Position numbers and translations under genes: made by a program
Source: Candidatus Izemoplasma sp.
GTDB lineage: Bacteria > Bacillota_I > Bacilli_A > Izemoplasmatales > Izemoplasmataceae
Direction: 5' to 3'
Length of the DNA stretch: 5,830 nt
Assembly (NCBI GenBank): GCA_007116105.1
Contig: SKJA01000110.1
Location: 1-5,830, forward strand
Shown: positions 4,883 to 5,830 of the stretch, piece after piece
Position numbering within the stretch: position 1 is the first letter of the stretch
Layout of the letters: the number at the start of each line of letters is the position of its first letter
Notes under the pieces: generated by a model
Databases searched by the model: none
Told to the model about the DNA's origin: nothing
The model's input: the letters and a program-made list of their open reading frames with translations, nothing else

Positions 4883-4892
4883 AAAGGAGTGA
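4883..4892 (+). promoter_or_regulatory. Ribosome binding site of butyrate kinase
   Basis: AAAGGAGTGA ends 7 bases before the ATG at 4900, which is in register with the conserved N-terminus of the family and fixes the start. Confidence 0.8.
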
Positions 4893-4899
4893 GCAAATA

Positions 4900-5830
4900 A
4901 TGGTTATTTTAGCCTTAAATCCAGGCTCTACAAGCACGAAAATTGCGGTTTATCAGCAAACTGAATGCGTCTTTAAAACGACGTTGCGTCACGACACTCA
5001 CACCATCAATCAATTCGCCTCCGTTTACGAGCAATACGACTTTCGTAAAGAGGCGATTTTAAATGTTTTAAAAGAGGCTGACATCGACATCACCCAGTTT
5101 CATGCGGTGGTCGGTCGTGGGGGCATGGTCAAACCGATTGCTTCAGGAACCTACGCCATCAATGACGCGATGTTGAAGGACTTAAAGGAAGCCAAACGAG
5201 GAGAACACGCCTCGAATCTGGGCGCCATTCTTGCGAAGGAAATTGCCGATCCTCTCAACATCCCTTCGTTTATCGTGGATCCTGTGGCGGTCGATGAAAT
5301 GGAAGACATCGCGCGCATCACCGGGATGCCAGAAATTAAACGTCAAAGTTTGTTCCATGCGCTCAATCAAAAAGCGGTGGCGCTCAAAGCGGCCGCGGCA
5401 CTTAAGAAGCCTTACCGTGAGTGCAACTTGATTCTTGCCCATTTAGGCGGAGGCATCTCCGTTGGAGCGCATCAACAAGGACGCGTCATCGATGTCAACA
5501 ACGCCCTCGATGGGGATGGTCCAATGTCACCTGAGCGAAGTGGGTCTGTGCCTTTAGGACCGCTTTATAAAATGGCGCTCAGTGGCGCTTACACACTGGC
5601 TCAAATTCAAAAGAAAAACTATGGTCAAGGCGGCTTAGTGGCTCATTTAGGCACCAACGACGGGTATGAGATTGAAAAACGCATCAAAGCAGGCGATGCC
5701 CAAGCACGTTTCATCTATGAAGCCATGGCCTATCAAATCGCCAAAGAAATTGGGTCGCTCGGGCCGGTCTTAAAGGGCGACATCGATGCGGTGGTGTTGA
5801 CGGGTGGCTTAGCCCATGACACCTTGTTGA
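4900..5830 (+). CDS. buk: Butyrate kinase, C-terminus cut by window edge
   Basis: An ASKHA-fold kinase that converts butyryl phosphate and ADP to butyrate and ATP, the last step of the Ptb-Buk route; homologues also act on branched-chain acyl phosphates from valine, leucine and isoleucine. The visible 310 residues carry the N-terminal phosphate loop LALNPGSTSTK (4-14), VVGRGGMVKPI (70-80), the motif HLGGGISVGAH (181-191), IDVNNALDGDGPMSPERSG (197-215), and the adenosine-site LTGGLAH (300-306). The VGRGG and DGDGPMSPERSG motifs and the compact length mark butyrate kinase rather than acetate kinase. Family members are about 355 residues, so roughly 45 C-terminal residues lie beyond the edge. 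The frame is open to the last base. It is the first gene of its transcript; a phosphotransbutyrylase (ptb) gene, often upstream in Bacillota, is not seen here and may follow or lie elsewhere. The exact in vivo acyl chain cannot be told from sequence. Confidence 0.95.
   Translation, partial: MVILALNPGSTSTKIAVYQQTECVFKTTLRHDTHTINQFASVYEQYDFRKEAILNVLKEADIDITQFHAVVGRGGMVKPIASGTYAINDAMLKDLKEAKRGEHASNLGAILAKEIADPLNIPSFIVDPVAVDEMEDIARITGMPEIKRQSLFHALNQKAVALKAAAALKKPYRECNLILAHLGGGISVGAHQQGRVIDVNNALDGDGPMSPERSGSVPLGPLYKMALSGAYTLAQIQKKNYGQGGLVAHLGTNDGYEIEKRIKAGDAQARFIYEAMAYQIAKEIGSLGPVLKGDIDAVVLTGGLAHDTLL

Noticed and set aside
5182..5442. Open frames on both strands inside butyrate kinase (5182-5442 minus, 5231-5431 plus)
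   Set aside because: Both lie within a conserved coding region in other frames and encode nothing recognisable.
4900..5830. Acetate or propionate kinase
   Set aside because: The VGRGG and DGDGPMSPERSG motifs and the compact spacing are butyrate-kinase type.
1..5830. Mobile element, CRISPR array, defence system, tRNA or rRNA
   Set aside because: No transposase, integrase, terminal repeats, spaced repeats or RNA gene signatures were seen; all substantial stretches are explained by ordinary genes and short regulatory gaps.

Overview
The window looks like chromosomal DNA from a fermentative low-GC Gram-positive bacterium (Bacillota or a close relative in the Mycoplasmatota; genus not resolvable by eye). 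The pointers are a Bacillus-type EF-P, a YqhL-like membrane rhodanese, a YqiG-like flavin oxidoreductase, a butyrate kinase, strong AGGAGG-type ribosome binding sites, and promoter-embedded sequences matching the CcpA catabolite-response element. TGA acts as a normal stop: the rhodanese gene ends on TGA inside its terminator hairpin, so the Mycoplasma code is not in use. I see no mobile element, CRISPR array, tRNA or rRNA.

Layout. (1) Positions 1-1248, leftward: a gene for a two-helix membrane protein, followed by the start of efp (elongation factor P), which is cut by the window edge and has its own promoter between the two genes. (2) Positions 1340-1786, rightward: a single gene for a membrane-anchored rhodanese, closed by a hairpin that can serve both strands. 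(3) Positions 1785-3294, leftward: an Old Yellow Enzyme family flavin oxidoreductase, with a 118-residue unknown protein two bases downstream, almost certainly translationally coupled. (4) Positions 3325-4792, rightward: tryptophanase with a cre-like operator over its promoter and a clean intrinsic terminator. (5) Positions 4831-5830, rightward: butyrate kinase, cut by the window edge, with a full-consensus cre site between its -35 and -10.

How the genes fit together. Tryptophanase turns tryptophan into indole, pyruvate and ammonium. Butyrate kinase makes ATP from butyryl phosphate (or branched-chain acyl phosphates). Both promoters carry a cre-like site, which suggests amino-acid-fuelled fermentation that is switched down when a preferred sugar is present. 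The flavin oxidoreductase is divergent from tryptophanase and shares its 139-bp intergenic region. The left half is housekeeping: EF-P for polyproline translation, the rhodanese, and an unknown membrane protein.

Nothing here amounts to a clearly new system. The best leads are the paired cre sites, the unknown gene coupled to the oxidoreductase, the unknown membrane protein next to efp, and a Met in the oxidoreductase at a position I expect to be an FMN-contacting Arg.
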